Translations under genes and position numbers: made by a program
Shown: positions 51,992 to 60,642 of the stretch, one piece after another
Position numbering within the stretch: the stretch's first letter is position 1
Layout: each line of letters begins with the position of its first letter
Assembly (NCBI GenBank): GCA_022842185.1
Contig: JALHQB010000002.1
Coordinates: 118,130 to 182,129, forward strand
Direction: 5' to 3'
Source of the DNA: Acetobacteraceae bacterium
GTDB lineage: Bacteria > Pseudomonadota > Alphaproteobacteria > Acetobacterales > Acetobacteraceae
DNA: 64,000 bases
The notes under the pieces: generated by a model
What the model saw: only the letters and a program-made list of their open reading frames with translations
Database searches by the model: none
What the model was told of the DNA's origin: nothing

Positions 51992-53727
51992 CTGCATCCA
52001 ACACGACGCTGACCATCACCGGCGGCGAGGCCCTGGCGCGCATGCTCCAGGCCCATCAGGTCGGGCCGATGTTCGGCATGGGCGGCTTTCAGCTGCTGCC
52101 CTTCTATGAAGCGGTCCGCGGCCTTGGCCTGAAGCACTACCTGATCAATGACGAACGCTGCGGCACCTTCGCCGCCGATGCCTGGGCGCGCGTCACGAAC
52201 CGGCCCGGCGTGGTCGATGCCACGCTCGGGCCGGGGGCGACGAACCTCGTCACCGGCCTGGTGGAATCGCTCAATGCCGGCATTCCGCTGGTGGCGATCA
52301 CCGGCGATGCCAATCGCGACCACGCCTGGAAGAACATGACGCAGGAAGCGCGCCAGGTGGAGATCCTGCGCCCGGCCTGCAAGGAATTGCTGCGGGTGGA
52401 AAGCACCAAGCGGATTCCCGAATTCGTCCGCCGCGCCTTCGCCATCGCCACATCCGGCCGCCCCGGCCCCGTGGTGCTGGATGTGCCGGAGGATGTCTGC
52501 CACGGCGAGCACAGCTTCGGCGCCGACGAGATCTGGGCCGACCCGGGCACGTTGATGGCGCAGGCGCGCCGCACGCGCCCCGATCCGGCGGAGCTGGCCC
52601 GCGCCGCCGCGCTGTTGGCCAAGGCCAAGCGCCCGATGCTGCTGGTCGGCGGCGGCATCCATATCAGCGGCGCCTACGACGCGTTGCTGGCCCTGGCGGA
52701 ACGCGGGCGCATCCCGGTCGCCCACACCATGTCGGGCAAGGGCGCGATCCCCTGCACGCATCCGCTCTCGCTCGGCGTGTTCGGTCGCTACAGCCGCATC
52801 GCCAACGACTTCATCGCCGAGGCCGACCTGCTGGTCGTGGTCGGCTGCAAGCTGGGCGAGATCGCGACGAAACGCTTCGCCCTGATGCCCGCCGGCATCC
52901 CCATCGTCCATGTCGAGATCGTGCCGGAGGAGATCGGCCGCACCACCCGCGCGGACGTGGCACTCGCCGCCGATGCGCGGCTGGCGCTGGAGGACCTGTT
53001 GTCCGCGATGCCGCCCGGCCCGCTGCCCGATGGCCGCGCAGATTTCGCCGCCGCCGTGGCCCCGCGCATGGCCGCCTGGCGCGTCGGCGCCGCCGACCGG
53101 CTGGAATCGAACGAGACGCCGATCAATGTCGGGCGCCTGATCAACGAACTGAACATCGCCATGGCCGATGACGACATCCTGGTCGCCGATGGCGGTTTCG
53201 CCGGCCATTGGGGCGGGTTGCTGTTCGACACCAAGCGCGCCGGGCGGCATTTCATCGCCGATCGCGGCTTCGCCTCCATCGGCTACGGCGCACCCGGTGC
53301 CATGGGCGCGCAGATGGCCGCCGGGCCGAAGCGGCGGGTGGTGGGGCTGACCGGCGATGGCGGCTTCAACATGACGATCGGCGAGATCGAGACCGCGCGC
53401 CGCGTCGGCGCCAACTATGTTCTCTGTGTCTTCAACAACGGTGCCTCGGGCTATGTGAAGGCGTTGCAGCATGCGGTGTATGGGCCGGGGAACTACCAAT
53501 CCTCGGAACTGATGGAGACCGACTACGCCGCCGCCGCCCGCGCCTTCGGGTGCCACGGTATCCGCGTGGACGATCCGGCGAAGCTGGCGGGCGCGATCCG
53601 CGAGGGCCTGGAGAACACGAGCAGTCCCACGATCCTCGACGTGCATGTCACGCGCGACCCGGCGCGCATGCTGCCCGGCACCGACAACCGGACGCTGAAG
53701 GTCGAAAAGGGCGACCGCCCGGTTTGA
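51988..53727 (+). CDS. Acetolactate-synthase-like TPP-dependent enzyme
   Basis: The 579-residue protein has the three-domain layout of the TPP decarboxylase superfamily. The TPP-activating Glu is in NDERCGTFAADAWARV. The central domain follows with LLVGGGIHISGA. The TPP/Mg motif is GDGGFNMTIGE...NNG. It starts at a GTG overlapping the duplicated-domain protein. It could be a synthase, decarboxylase or carboligase; the FAD-binding pattern of true acetolactate synthase is not clearly seen. A partner role with the upstream protein is inferred. Confidence 0.88.
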   Translation: MTASNTTLTITGGEALARMLQAHQVGPMFGMGGFQLLPFYEAVRGLGLKHYLINDERCGTFAADAWARVTNRPGVVDATLGPGATNLVTGLVESLNAGIPLVAITGDANRDHAWKNMTQEARQVEILRPACKELLRVESTKRIPEFVRRAFAIATSGRPGPVVLDVPEDVCHGEHSFGADEIWADPGTLMAQARRTRPDPAELARAAALLAKAKRPMLLVGGGIHISGAYDALLALAERGRIPVAHTMSGKGAIPCTHPLSLGVFGRYSRIANDFIAEADLLVVVGCKLGEIATKRFALMPAGIPIVHVEIVPEEIGRTTRADVALAADARLALEDLLSAMPPGPLPDGRADFAAAVAPRMAAWRVGAADRLESNETPINVGRLINELNIAMADDDILVADGGFAGHWGGLLFDTKRAGRHFIADRGFASIGYGAPGAMGAQMAAGPKRRVVGLTGDGGFNMTIGEIETARRVGANYVLCVFNNGASGYVKALQHAVYGPGNYQSSELMETDYAAAARAFGCHGIRVDDPAKLAGAIREGLENTSSPTILDVHVTRDPARMLPGTDNRTLKVEKGDRPV

Positions 53728-53762
53728 TACGCCGGCGCCGGCCGGCGTGGTATGATGCGGCC

Positions 53763-54185
53763 ATGGCCACGGCACCCACCGTCATCCCTGCCGCCGCCCT
53801 GCTGGCGCTGCTTGGCGTCGGCGCCCCGGTCGCAGCGCAGTCACCGGACGCCGCCCTGCCGCGCGTGATCTACGGCCGGACGGAACCCCATGTGATTTAC
53901 GGTCCGTCCTCGCCGGCGCCGGAACCGCCGCCGCCGCGCATCGCGCCCCCGCAGGCGGCGATGCCGCCACCGCCCGCCAGCTCAGCCCTTTCAATGGGGT
54001 GGGAGCCGGTCGGTCCACCCGTCTGGGTCGTGCCGCCGCGCTGGCATGGCCGGCCGCGCCCGCCGCCTGTCTGGGGCCGCCCGCCCGCGCCGCGAATCGA
54101 CAACCGCTTCGAACGGCCCCTGCCGCCCGGGCGATACCTCGGCACGCCACCCGGCGCGCAGCGCCTGGATCCGTGGCGCCGATAA
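53763..54185 (+). CDS. Small exported proline-rich protein
   Basis: The 140-residue protein has a signal peptide (AAALLALLGVGAPVAAQ), followed by a Pro/Arg-rich region with repeated P-P motifs. I see no known domain. It is likely periplasmic. The ATG at 53763 fits the signal. The next gene, 74 bases on, is also exported. Confidence 0.65.
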   Translation: MATAPTVIPAAALLALLGVGAPVAAQSPDAALPRVIYGRTEPHVIYGPSSPAPEPPPPRIAPPQAAMPPPPASSALSMGWEPVGPPVWVVPPRWHGRPRPPPVWGRPPAPRIDNRFERPLPPGRYLGTPPGAQRLDPWRR

Positions 54186-54259
54186 GCCGCCACAGGACTG
54201 CCACGGTGCTGCGACAAGTCTGGTGCCAATGACGGGCATGCCCCGGAAAGGATCGCACC

Positions 54260-54730
54260 ATGGCGCCACTGCCACGGATCATGTCCATCGCAGTGCTGGC
54301 GTTGCTGGCCGCCTGCACCAACCCCTATGACCCGAACCAACGATTGGCGGGCGGTGCCCTGATCGGTGCTGGGGCGGGCGCCACGGTCGGCGCGCTGGCC
54401 GGCGGCGGACGCGGGGCGGCGATCGGGGCACTGGCCGGCGGGCTGGGCGGTGCTGCCATCGGCGCGGCGACGACGCCGACACCGCCGCAGTACCAGGCCG
54501 GCTACGCGCCGCAGGGCTACGGCCAGACCTATGCTCAGGCACAGCCGGGTTATGCGCCCCAGGGCTTTGCCCCTGGCGCACAGGCCTACTACCCGCAGCC
54601 CTATGTTGGGCAGCCGGTGCCCTATCAGGGTCCGCCCCAGCAACAGGCCTACCAGCCACCGGCGGGGTCGTATTGGCAACCGCAGCCCTACATCGCACCG
54701 CCCGACCCCTACGCCGGCTACCGCTACTGA
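54260..54730 (+). CDS. Lipoprotein with glycine-zipper and tyrosine/glutamine-rich tail
   Basis: The 156-residue protein has a lipobox (ALLAACT) near residue 19, predicting lipid attachment at the Cys. A glycine-zipper segment follows (GGALIGAGAGATVGALAGGGRGAAIG), as in YMGG-type proteins. The C-terminal half is rich in Tyr, Pro, Gln and Gly. A GGAAAGGA site precedes the start. Its end overlaps the opposite-strand kinase gene by seven bases. An outer-membrane structural role is likely. Confidence 0.8.
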   Translation: MAPLPRIMSIAVLALLAACTNPYDPNQRLAGGALIGAGAGATVGALAGGGRGAAIGALAGGLGGAAIGAATTPTPPQYQAGYAPQGYGQTYAQAQPGYAPQGFAPGAQAYYPQPYVGQPVPYQGPPQQQAYQPPAGSYWQPQPYIAPPDPYAGYRY

Positions 54731-55623
54731 GGCAGCGCGGCCTCGATCTCGGCGCGGGTCGGAAGGGACGGCACCGCACCAGCGCGGCGGCAGGCCAGCG
54801 CGCCCGCAACCACGCCGCGCCCTAACGCCTGGTCCACCGGTGATCCTGACGCCAGCGCAGCGGCGAAGGCACCGATGAAGGCATCCCCGGCGCCGGTGCT
54901 GTCCACCACACCGGTCGGTATGGCCGGCGCATGGACCAGCGCCCCATCATGCTCAGACCAAAAGGCACCCGCCGCGCCCGCCGTGACGACGGCGCCGCGC
55001 CGATGCCGCGATCCCAGGGCGCGCGCCAGGGCCTCCGGCGGCCCTGTCCGGCCAGCCAGCACCGCCCCTTCCGTCTCATTGACCACGAGGATGTCCGTCA
55101 GGTCGCGCAATCCGTCCGGCAGCTCGCCCAATGCCGGCGCGGCGTTGAGCAAGGTCGGGATGCCCTGCGCCCTGGCGGCGCGAAACGCGGATTCGGTGAC
55201 CGGCAGCGGTGTTTCAAGCTGGGCGACCACGAGCGCCGCGCCCGCCGCGGCAGCGATCGCGGCCGCCCCCGGCAGCGCCGCATTGGCGCCGGCGAGGATG
55301 ATGATCTCGTTCTCCCCCGCCGCATCCACCAGGATCAGGGCCTCCCCCGTCGGCAGCTTCGCCAGGATGGTTGCGCCGCCGGCGTCGATGCCTTCGGCCG
55401 CCCATAGGGCCAATGCCCCCTGCCCCGCGGCGTCGTCGCCAATCGCTGCGACGATGGCGACGCGCGCCCCGGCGCGCGCGGCCGCGACCGCCTGGTTGCT
55501 GCCCTTGCCACCGTGGAAGCGGGCCAATGCCGTCGCGGCCAGGGTTTCGCCCGGCCGGGGAAAGCGCGGCACCGTCAGGACGGCATCACGATTGTAGGAT
55601 CCGATGACCACGATCCGCCCCAT
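54724..55623 (-). CDS. rbsK: Ribokinase-type PfkB family carbohydrate kinase
   Basis: The 299-residue protein has the PfkB signature HGGKGSNQAVAAA and the C-terminal motif DSTGAGDAFIGAF with the catalytic Asp. The N-terminus IVVIGSYNRD is typical of ribokinases. I chose the ATG at 55623, with GAGGGA ahead. It phosphorylates ribose or a related sugar. No ribose transporter is adjacent. Confidence 0.88.
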   Translation of the reverse strand: MGRIVVIGSYNRDAVLTVPRFPRPGETLAATALARFHGGKGSNQAVAAARAGARVAIVAAIGDDAAGQGALALWAAEGIDAGGATILAKLPTGEALILVDAAGENEIIILAGANAALPGAAAIAAAAGAALVVAQLETPLPVTESAFRAARAQGIPTLLNAAPALGELPDGLRDLTDILVVNETEGAVLAGRTGPPEALARALGSRHRRGAVVTAGAAGAFWSEHDGALVHAPAIPTGVVDSTGAGDAFIGAFAAALASGSPVDQALGRGVVAGALACRRAGAVPSLPTRAEIEAALPQ

Positions 55624-55749
55624 GGGGTCCCTCCCGCTGGATCGCGACACTCCGCAAGCCGCGCAGGGCGGTCAAGCGCGGCGGCCGGGTTGCAGCGCAG
55701 CAAACAGCGCCTAACCTAGGGAGAACCCTCACAGCCTCCGAGACCCTTC

Positions 55750-58080
55750 ATGCCCGATACGAACCCGGCCGATCCGACCAAGCTGAAATTCGGTATCGGG
55801 CAGCCCGTGCCGCGGCAGGAAGACCCCATCCTGCTGCAAGGTCGAGGTCGCTACACCGACGACCTGGCGATCGCGGGCCAGGCGTGGTGCGTGATGGTCC
55901 GTAGCCCTTATGCGCATGGAATCATCAAGGGCATCGGCACGGAAGCGGCGCGCGAGATGCCCGGTGTGCTCGGCGTCTATACCGCTGCCGACATGGCCGA
56001 GTATGGGCCGATGCGCAGTGTGCTGCCGTTGAAGAACAAGGACGGCACGCCGCTGGTCAACGTGCTGCGCGGGCCGCTCGCGGCCGATCGCGTGCGGTTC
56101 GTCGGCGATCCCGTCGCCTTTGTCGTCGCCGAGACGAAGATGCAGGCGAAGGACGCCGCCGAGGCGGTCGAAATGGACATCGACCCGCTCGATGCCGTCA
56201 CCGACGCCGTGGCCGCGGCCGCGCCCGGTGCACCGCAACTGTATGACCATGTGCCCGGCAATGTGGTGCTCGACTTCCGCTTCGGGGATGCGGACAAGAC
56301 CGCCGAGGCCTTCGCCGCCGCCGCGCACGTCACGACTCTGAACATCCGCAACAACCGGATTGTGGTGTGCGCGATGGAACCGCGCAGCGCGATCGGGGAA
56401 TGGGACGGCGCGGATGGCCGATACGTCCTGCGCGTCGGCAGCCAGGGCGTGTTTGGCCTGCGCGCGCAGATGGCCAACGACATCCTGAAGGTGCCGGTCG
56501 ACAAGGTCCGCATCCTGACCGGCAATGTCGGCGGATCGTTTGGCATGAAGGCGTCCGCATACCCCGAATATGCCTGCGTGCTGCATGCCGCGAAGCTGTT
56601 GGGCCGGCCGGTGAAGTGGACCGATGAACGCTCGGGGTCGTTCCTGTCCGATTGCCACGGGCGCGACCATGAAACGGAAGCCTCCCTGGCACTGGATGCC
56701 GAAGGCCGGTTCCTCGCCGTGAAGATCGTCTCCTACGGTAATATGGGCGGCTATCTTTCCACCGTCGGCAACCTGATGGGCACGGGGAACTTCAGCAAGA
56801 ACCTCCAGACCAACTACGCCACGCCGCTGTTGCTGGTGGAGACGAAAAACGTGGTGACCAACACCACGCCCGTCACGGCGTATCGCGGCGCCGGACGGCC
56901 CGAAGCCAATTATTTCATGGAACGGCTGATCGAAACCGCCGCGCGCGAAATGGGGCTGGACCCGATCGCGATGCGCAAGCTGAACCACATCAAATCGTCG
57001 GCATTTCCCTACAGTGCGGCGTCAGGCTCCGTTTATGATTCGGGCGAGTTTTCCGCCGTGCTGGACCGCGCGCTGGATGCCGCCGACTGGAATGGCTACG
57101 CCGCCCGCAAAGCCGACAGCGAGGCGCGCGGGAAGATCCGCGGCCGCGGCATCGGCAATTTCCTCGAATGCACCGCCCCGCCGATGAAGGAGCAGGGCGA
57201 GCTGGTCTTCGAGGAGGATGGGTCCGTCACCATCGTCACCGGCACGCTGGATTACGGCCAGGGGCATTGGACACCCTTCGCGCAGGTGCTGCATTCGAAG
57301 CTCGGCGTGCCCTTCGACAAGATCAAGCTGGTACAGGGCGATTCCGACCGGCTGGTCGCTGGCGGCGGCACCGGCGGGTCGAAATCCCTGATGGCATCCG
57401 GCGCCGCCATCCTTCAGGCCGCCGACATCGTGATCGATAAGGGCCGCAAGGCCGCCGGCTTCGTGCTGGAAGCCGCCGAGGATGACATCGACTTCGCCGA
57501 TGGCCGCTTCGTCATCGGCGGTACCGATCGCGGCATCGGCATCATGGAACTCGCCGCACGCCTGCGCGACATCGGACCGTTGCCGCAGGACGTGCCGAAC
57601 AGCCTGGACAGCCAGACGGTCTACAAGGAAGCGCCGATGGCCTTCCCCAATGGCTGCCACATCTGCGAAATCGAGATCGACCCCGAGACCGGCAATGTGG
57701 TGATCGACCGCTACACCACGGTGAACGATTTCGGTGTCATCGTGAATCCACTGATGGTCGAAGGCCAGGCGCATGGCGGCATCGTGCAGGGCATCGGCCA
57801 GGCGCTGATGGAACGCGTGGCGTATTCCGAGGACGGGCAGCTTCTGACCGGATCCTACATGGATTACGGCATCCCACGCGCGGACGACCTTCCGTCGTTC
57901 GGGTTCGAGAGCGCGCCTTCACCATGCACGACCAACCCGATCGGCGCGAAGGGCTGCGGCGAAGCCGGCTGCGCGGGGTCCTTGCCGGCGGTGATGAACG
58001 CGCTGTCGGATGCGCTGGGTGGCAAGCATATCAATATGCCGGCGACGCCGGAGCGGATTTGGGAAGCGTTGCAGCAGTAA
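55750..58080 (+). CDS. Molybdenum hydroxylase large subunit, form II CO-dehydrogenase-like
   Basis: The 776-residue protein is a molybdopterin-binding large subunit of the xanthine oxidase family. The active-site loop reads AYRGAGR (377-383), as in form II (putative) CO dehydrogenase-like proteins; authentic form I CoxL has AYRCSFR, which is absent here. The catalytic Glu lies in GCGEAGC (Glu738). Molybdopterin-binding segments such as GGSFGMK are present. No small (2Fe-2S) or medium (FAD) subunit gene is adjacent, so partners must come from elsewhere. Real substrate is unknown and CO oxidation is unlikely from this motif. Confidence 0.88.
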   Translation: MPDTNPADPTKLKFGIGQPVPRQEDPILLQGRGRYTDDLAIAGQAWCVMVRSPYAHGIIKGIGTEAAREMPGVLGVYTAADMAEYGPMRSVLPLKNKDGTPLVNVLRGPLAADRVRFVGDPVAFVVAETKMQAKDAAEAVEMDIDPLDAVTDAVAAAAPGAPQLYDHVPGNVVLDFRFGDADKTAEAFAAAAHVTTLNIRNNRIVVCAMEPRSAIGEWDGADGRYVLRVGSQGVFGLRAQMANDILKVPVDKVRILTGNVGGSFGMKASAYPEYACVLHAAKLLGRPVKWTDERSGSFLSDCHGRDHETEASLALDAEGRFLAVKIVSYGNMGGYLSTVGNLMGTGNFSKNLQTNYATPLLLVETKNVVTNTTPVTAYRGAGRPEANYFMERLIETAAREMGLDPIAMRKLNHIKSSAFPYSAASGSVYDSGEFSAVLDRALDAADWNGYAARKADSEARGKIRGRGIGNFLECTAPPMKEQGELVFEEDGSVTIVTGTLDYGQGHWTPFAQVLHSKLGVPFDKIKLVQGDSDRLVAGGGTGGSKSLMASGAAILQAADIVIDKGRKAAGFVLEAAEDDIDFADGRFVIGGTDRGIGIMELAARLRDIGPLPQDVPNSLDSQTVYKEAPMAFPNGCHICEIEIDPETGNVVIDRYTTVNDFGVIVNPLMVEGQAHGGIVQGIGQALMERVAYSEDGQLLTGSYMDYGIPRADDLPSFGFESAPSPCTTNPIGAKGCGEAGCAGSLPAVMNALSDALGGKHINMPATPERIWEALQQ

Positions 58081-58263
58081 GAAAGGACGGGGGAGGAACA
58101 CCTCCCCCGAATCCCCCTCCGTTTTTTTGGCTATTGGCGCTGACTTTCGCAGGTTGGCGCCAAGGTCCAAAAGAAGGAGGGCTTGGGGATCCATCGGCGT
58201 TGCGCAGGAACGTTGATGGGTGCCGGATCGGGGGAGTCCCCTCCCCCGACCTTTCTTTCCTTA
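58078..58263. repeat. Inverted-repeat-bounded convergent junction with two hairpins
   Basis: The left end (TAAGAAAGGACGGGGGAGG...) and the right end, read on the other strand (TAAGGAAAGAAAGGTCGGGGG...), match over about 28 bases. Each end forms its own hairpin: 58088-58109 (CGGGGGAGG/CCTCCCCCG) and 58228-58249 (TCGGGGGAG/CTCCCCCGA). A third short palindrome, TTGGCGC...GCGCCAA, lies between. Both gene stop codons fall inside the terminal repeat. A T7 run at 58122-58128 after the left hairpin suggests transcription termination on the plus strand. Confidence 0.65.
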
Positions 58264-59403
58264 AGCCGCCACGAACACCCCACCTTCCTCGCTCAACGCC
58301 GCGAGGTGGTGGTCCATGTCCCCGAACATGTTCTCAATGACGGTCAGGCGCTTGAGATAGTGCCCCCCGGCATATTCCATCGTCATCGCGATGCCGCCAT
58401 GCATCTGCACCGTCTGCTGCCCGACGAAACGCGCATTCCGGCCAATTTCGACCTTCACCGCGCGCATGTTGCGGCGGCGTTCGGCGTCGTTCGTCTCGGA
58501 TGCCATCATCGCGGCAAGCATCGCCATCGAACGCGCCTGTTCAAGGCAGACCATCATCTCGGCCGCGCGGTGCTGCAGGGATTGGAACGACCCGATGGCG
58601 CGACCGAACTGCTTGCGCGTCTTCAAATAGTCGATGGTCAGGTCCTTGGCGGCTTCCATGCAGCCGATCGCCTCGGCCGACAGCGCGGCAATGGTCTCGT
58701 CCGCCACGCGCTCGACCAGCGCCAGGCCGCCGGTGAGCTTCGCCGCTGCATCCACCTTCACGGCGTCGAAGGTGATGTCGGCCGCGCGCTGACCGTCGGA
58801 GGTCTTGAAGCCGCGGCGTGAGACGCCCTTCGCATCGGCGGGGATCAGGAACACCTCGATCCCGTCCCGGTCGCGCCGCGCGCCCGAAACGCGCGCGGTG
58901 ACGACCAGCATGTCCGCCGTGTCGCCATGCACGACCACCCCCTTGCGGCCTTCGATCACCCAGCCATCGCCATCCTTCTTCGCCGAAGTCGCGACGTCAT
59001 GCAGGTCGAAGCGCGACTGCACTTCGGTATGGGCGAAGGCGAGCAGCAGCTTGCCCTCGGCGATCTTCGGCACCAGGTCGGCGCGCTGTTCGGCGGTCGC
59101 ACCATGCCGCAGGAAACCGCCGCCCATCACCACGGTGGTGATGAACGGTTCCAGCGCCAGCGAACGCCCCATCTGCTCGGCGACGATCATCGTTTCGACG
59201 GCGCCATAGCCCAGGCCGCCATCGTCTTCCGCGAAAGGCATGCCCAACAGGCCGAGTTCGGCATAGGCGTTCCACACATCGCGCGACCAGCCGGTCTCGG
59301 AGGCCATGTAGCCCTTGCGCTGTTCGAAGCCGTACTTGTCCTTCAGCAGCTTGGACAGGCTGTCCTGCAGAAGCCGCTGGTCTTCGGAAAGATCGAAATC
59401 CAT
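58261..59403 (-). CDS. Acyl-CoA dehydrogenase
   Basis: The 380-residue protein is an acyl-CoA dehydrogenase family member, beginning MDFDLSEDQRLL. Typical FAD/substrate segments include FAHTEVQSRFDL, LKTRKQFGRAIGSFQ and MHGGIAMTMEY. The usual catalytic Glu position in the C-terminal part is not obvious, as in several atypical members. It follows a second acyl-CoA dehydrogenase, which may be its partner in a heteromeric enzyme. Confidence 0.9.
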   Translation of the reverse strand: MDFDLSEDQRLLQDSLSKLLKDKYGFEQRKGYMASETGWSRDVWNAYAELGLLGMPFAEDDGGLGYGAVETMIVAEQMGRSLALEPFITTVVMGGGFLRHGATAEQRADLVPKIAEGKLLLAFAHTEVQSRFDLHDVATSAKKDGDGWVIEGRKGVVVHGDTADMLVVTARVSGARRDRDGIEVFLIPADAKGVSRRGFKTSDGQRAADITFDAVKVDAAAKLTGGLALVERVADETIAALSAEAIGCMEAAKDLTIDYLKTRKQFGRAIGSFQSLQHRAAEMMVCLEQARSMAMLAAMMASETNDAERRRNMRAVKVEIGRNARFVGQQTVQMHGGIAMTMEYAGGHYLKRLTVIENMFGDMDHHLAALSEEGGVFVAA

Positions 59404-59409
59404 GTGTCT

Positions 59410-60618
59410 TCAGAGCCCCAAAAACGCTTTGGCCATGATGTTCTTCTGGATCTCGGTGGATCCGCCGTAGATCGACTGCTTGCGCCAGTTGAAATAGGTC
59501 GCCTGCGCGAGCGTCTGCCAATCCTGCGCGATGTCGGGCTCATTGCGCCCATCGGCCTCCGGGTCGTTCGGTGCCGCCAGGCCATAGGGGCCAGCCGCCA
59601 TCACATACAGTTCCGAAATCGCCTGCTGCAATTCGGTGCCGCGTATCTTCAGCACCGACGAAGCCGGGTTGGGCTTGCCGCGGCTGAGCTGCCGGTTCTC
59701 ATCGGCCAGCACGCGCAGCGTCGTCATCTCCAGCGCCTTGAGCTGCACCTCGACATCCGTCAGCCGCGAGCGGAAGCGCGGATCGTCCATCACCGGCCGC
59801 GCGCCACCCGGCGCTTCCTTGGCGATCAGCTTCAGGCGGCGGATGCGTTCCTTCGAGGCACCCACGCGCGCCTGCCCGGTACGCTCGTTCGACAGCAGGA
59901 ACTTCGCGCAATCCCAGCCGCGATTCTCCGTGCCGACGAGATTGGCGACGGGCACCTTCACATCGTCGAAGAAGACCTCGTTCACCTCATGCGCGCCATC
60001 GATGGTGATGATCGGCCGCACCGTGATGCCCGGCGTTTTCATATCCACCAGCAGGAAGGAAATGCCCTCCTGCTGCTTGGCCGCACCCGGATCGGTCCGC
60101 ACCAGCAGGAAGATCCAGTCCGCGTGCTGCGCCAAGGTCGTCCAGGTTTTCTGGCCGTTGACGATGTAGTGGTCGCCTTCCTTCTTCGCCGCACACTTCA
60201 GCGACGCCAGATCGGACCCTGCCCCCGGTTCGGAAAACCCCTGGCAGAACCACAGGTCGAGGCTCGCGAGTTTCGGCAGGAAGTGCTTCTTCTGCTCCTC
60301 GGTACCGAAGGCGATCAGCACCGGCCCCAGCATGTTGCAGTTGAAGCCCAACGGCGTCGGCGCGGGCGTGGACTGGATTTCCTCGGACAGGATGAAGCGC
60401 TTGATGGCGGACCAGGGCTGCCCGCCCCACTCCACCTTCCAATGCGGGACGGCCCAGCCCTTGTCATACAGGCGCTTCTGCCAATCCACCTGCATCGCCT
60501 TGGTCGGCGTGCGGCCGGATGCCATGCGTTCCCGCGTATCGGCCGGCAGGTTGGCGTCGATCCATTCGCGGACTTCCTGGCGGAAGGCGCGTTCCTCATC
60601 GGTGAACCGGAGTTCCAT
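59410..60618 (-). CDS. Acyl-CoA dehydrogenase
   Basis: The 402-residue protein is a second, distinct acyl-CoA dehydrogenase. FCQGFSEPGAGSDLASLKC is the FAD-binding section, and the C-terminus has YGGSTEIQKNIMAKAFLGL. It is encoded six bases upstream of the other dehydrogenase gene and downstream of FadJ. The pair could act as an unusual heterodimeric dehydrogenase, as described for steroid side-chain oxidation; that is inference. Confidence 0.9.
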   Translation of the reverse strand: MELRFTDEERAFRQEVREWIDANLPADTRERMASGRTPTKAMQVDWQKRLYDKGWAVPHWKVEWGGQPWSAIKRFILSEEIQSTPAPTPLGFNCNMLGPVLIAFGTEEQKKHFLPKLASLDLWFCQGFSEPGAGSDLASLKCAAKKEGDHYIVNGQKTWTTLAQHADWIFLLVRTDPGAAKQQEGISFLLVDMKTPGITVRPIITIDGAHEVNEVFFDDVKVPVANLVGTENRGWDCAKFLLSNERTGQARVGASKERIRRLKLIAKEAPGGARPVMDDPRFRSRLTDVEVQLKALEMTTLRVLADENRQLSRGKPNPASSVLKIRGTELQQAISELYVMAAGPYGLAAPNDPEADGRNEPDIAQDWQTLAQATYFNWRKQSIYGGSTEIQKNIMAKAFLGL

Positions 60619-60642
60619 GATCGTTGCTCCCGTGTGTTTCCG

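Noticed and set aside
55750..58080. True carbon monoxide dehydrogenase (CoxL)
   Set aside because: The active-site loop is AYRGAGR, not the AYRCSFR needed for form I CO dehydrogenase, and coxM/coxS are absent.
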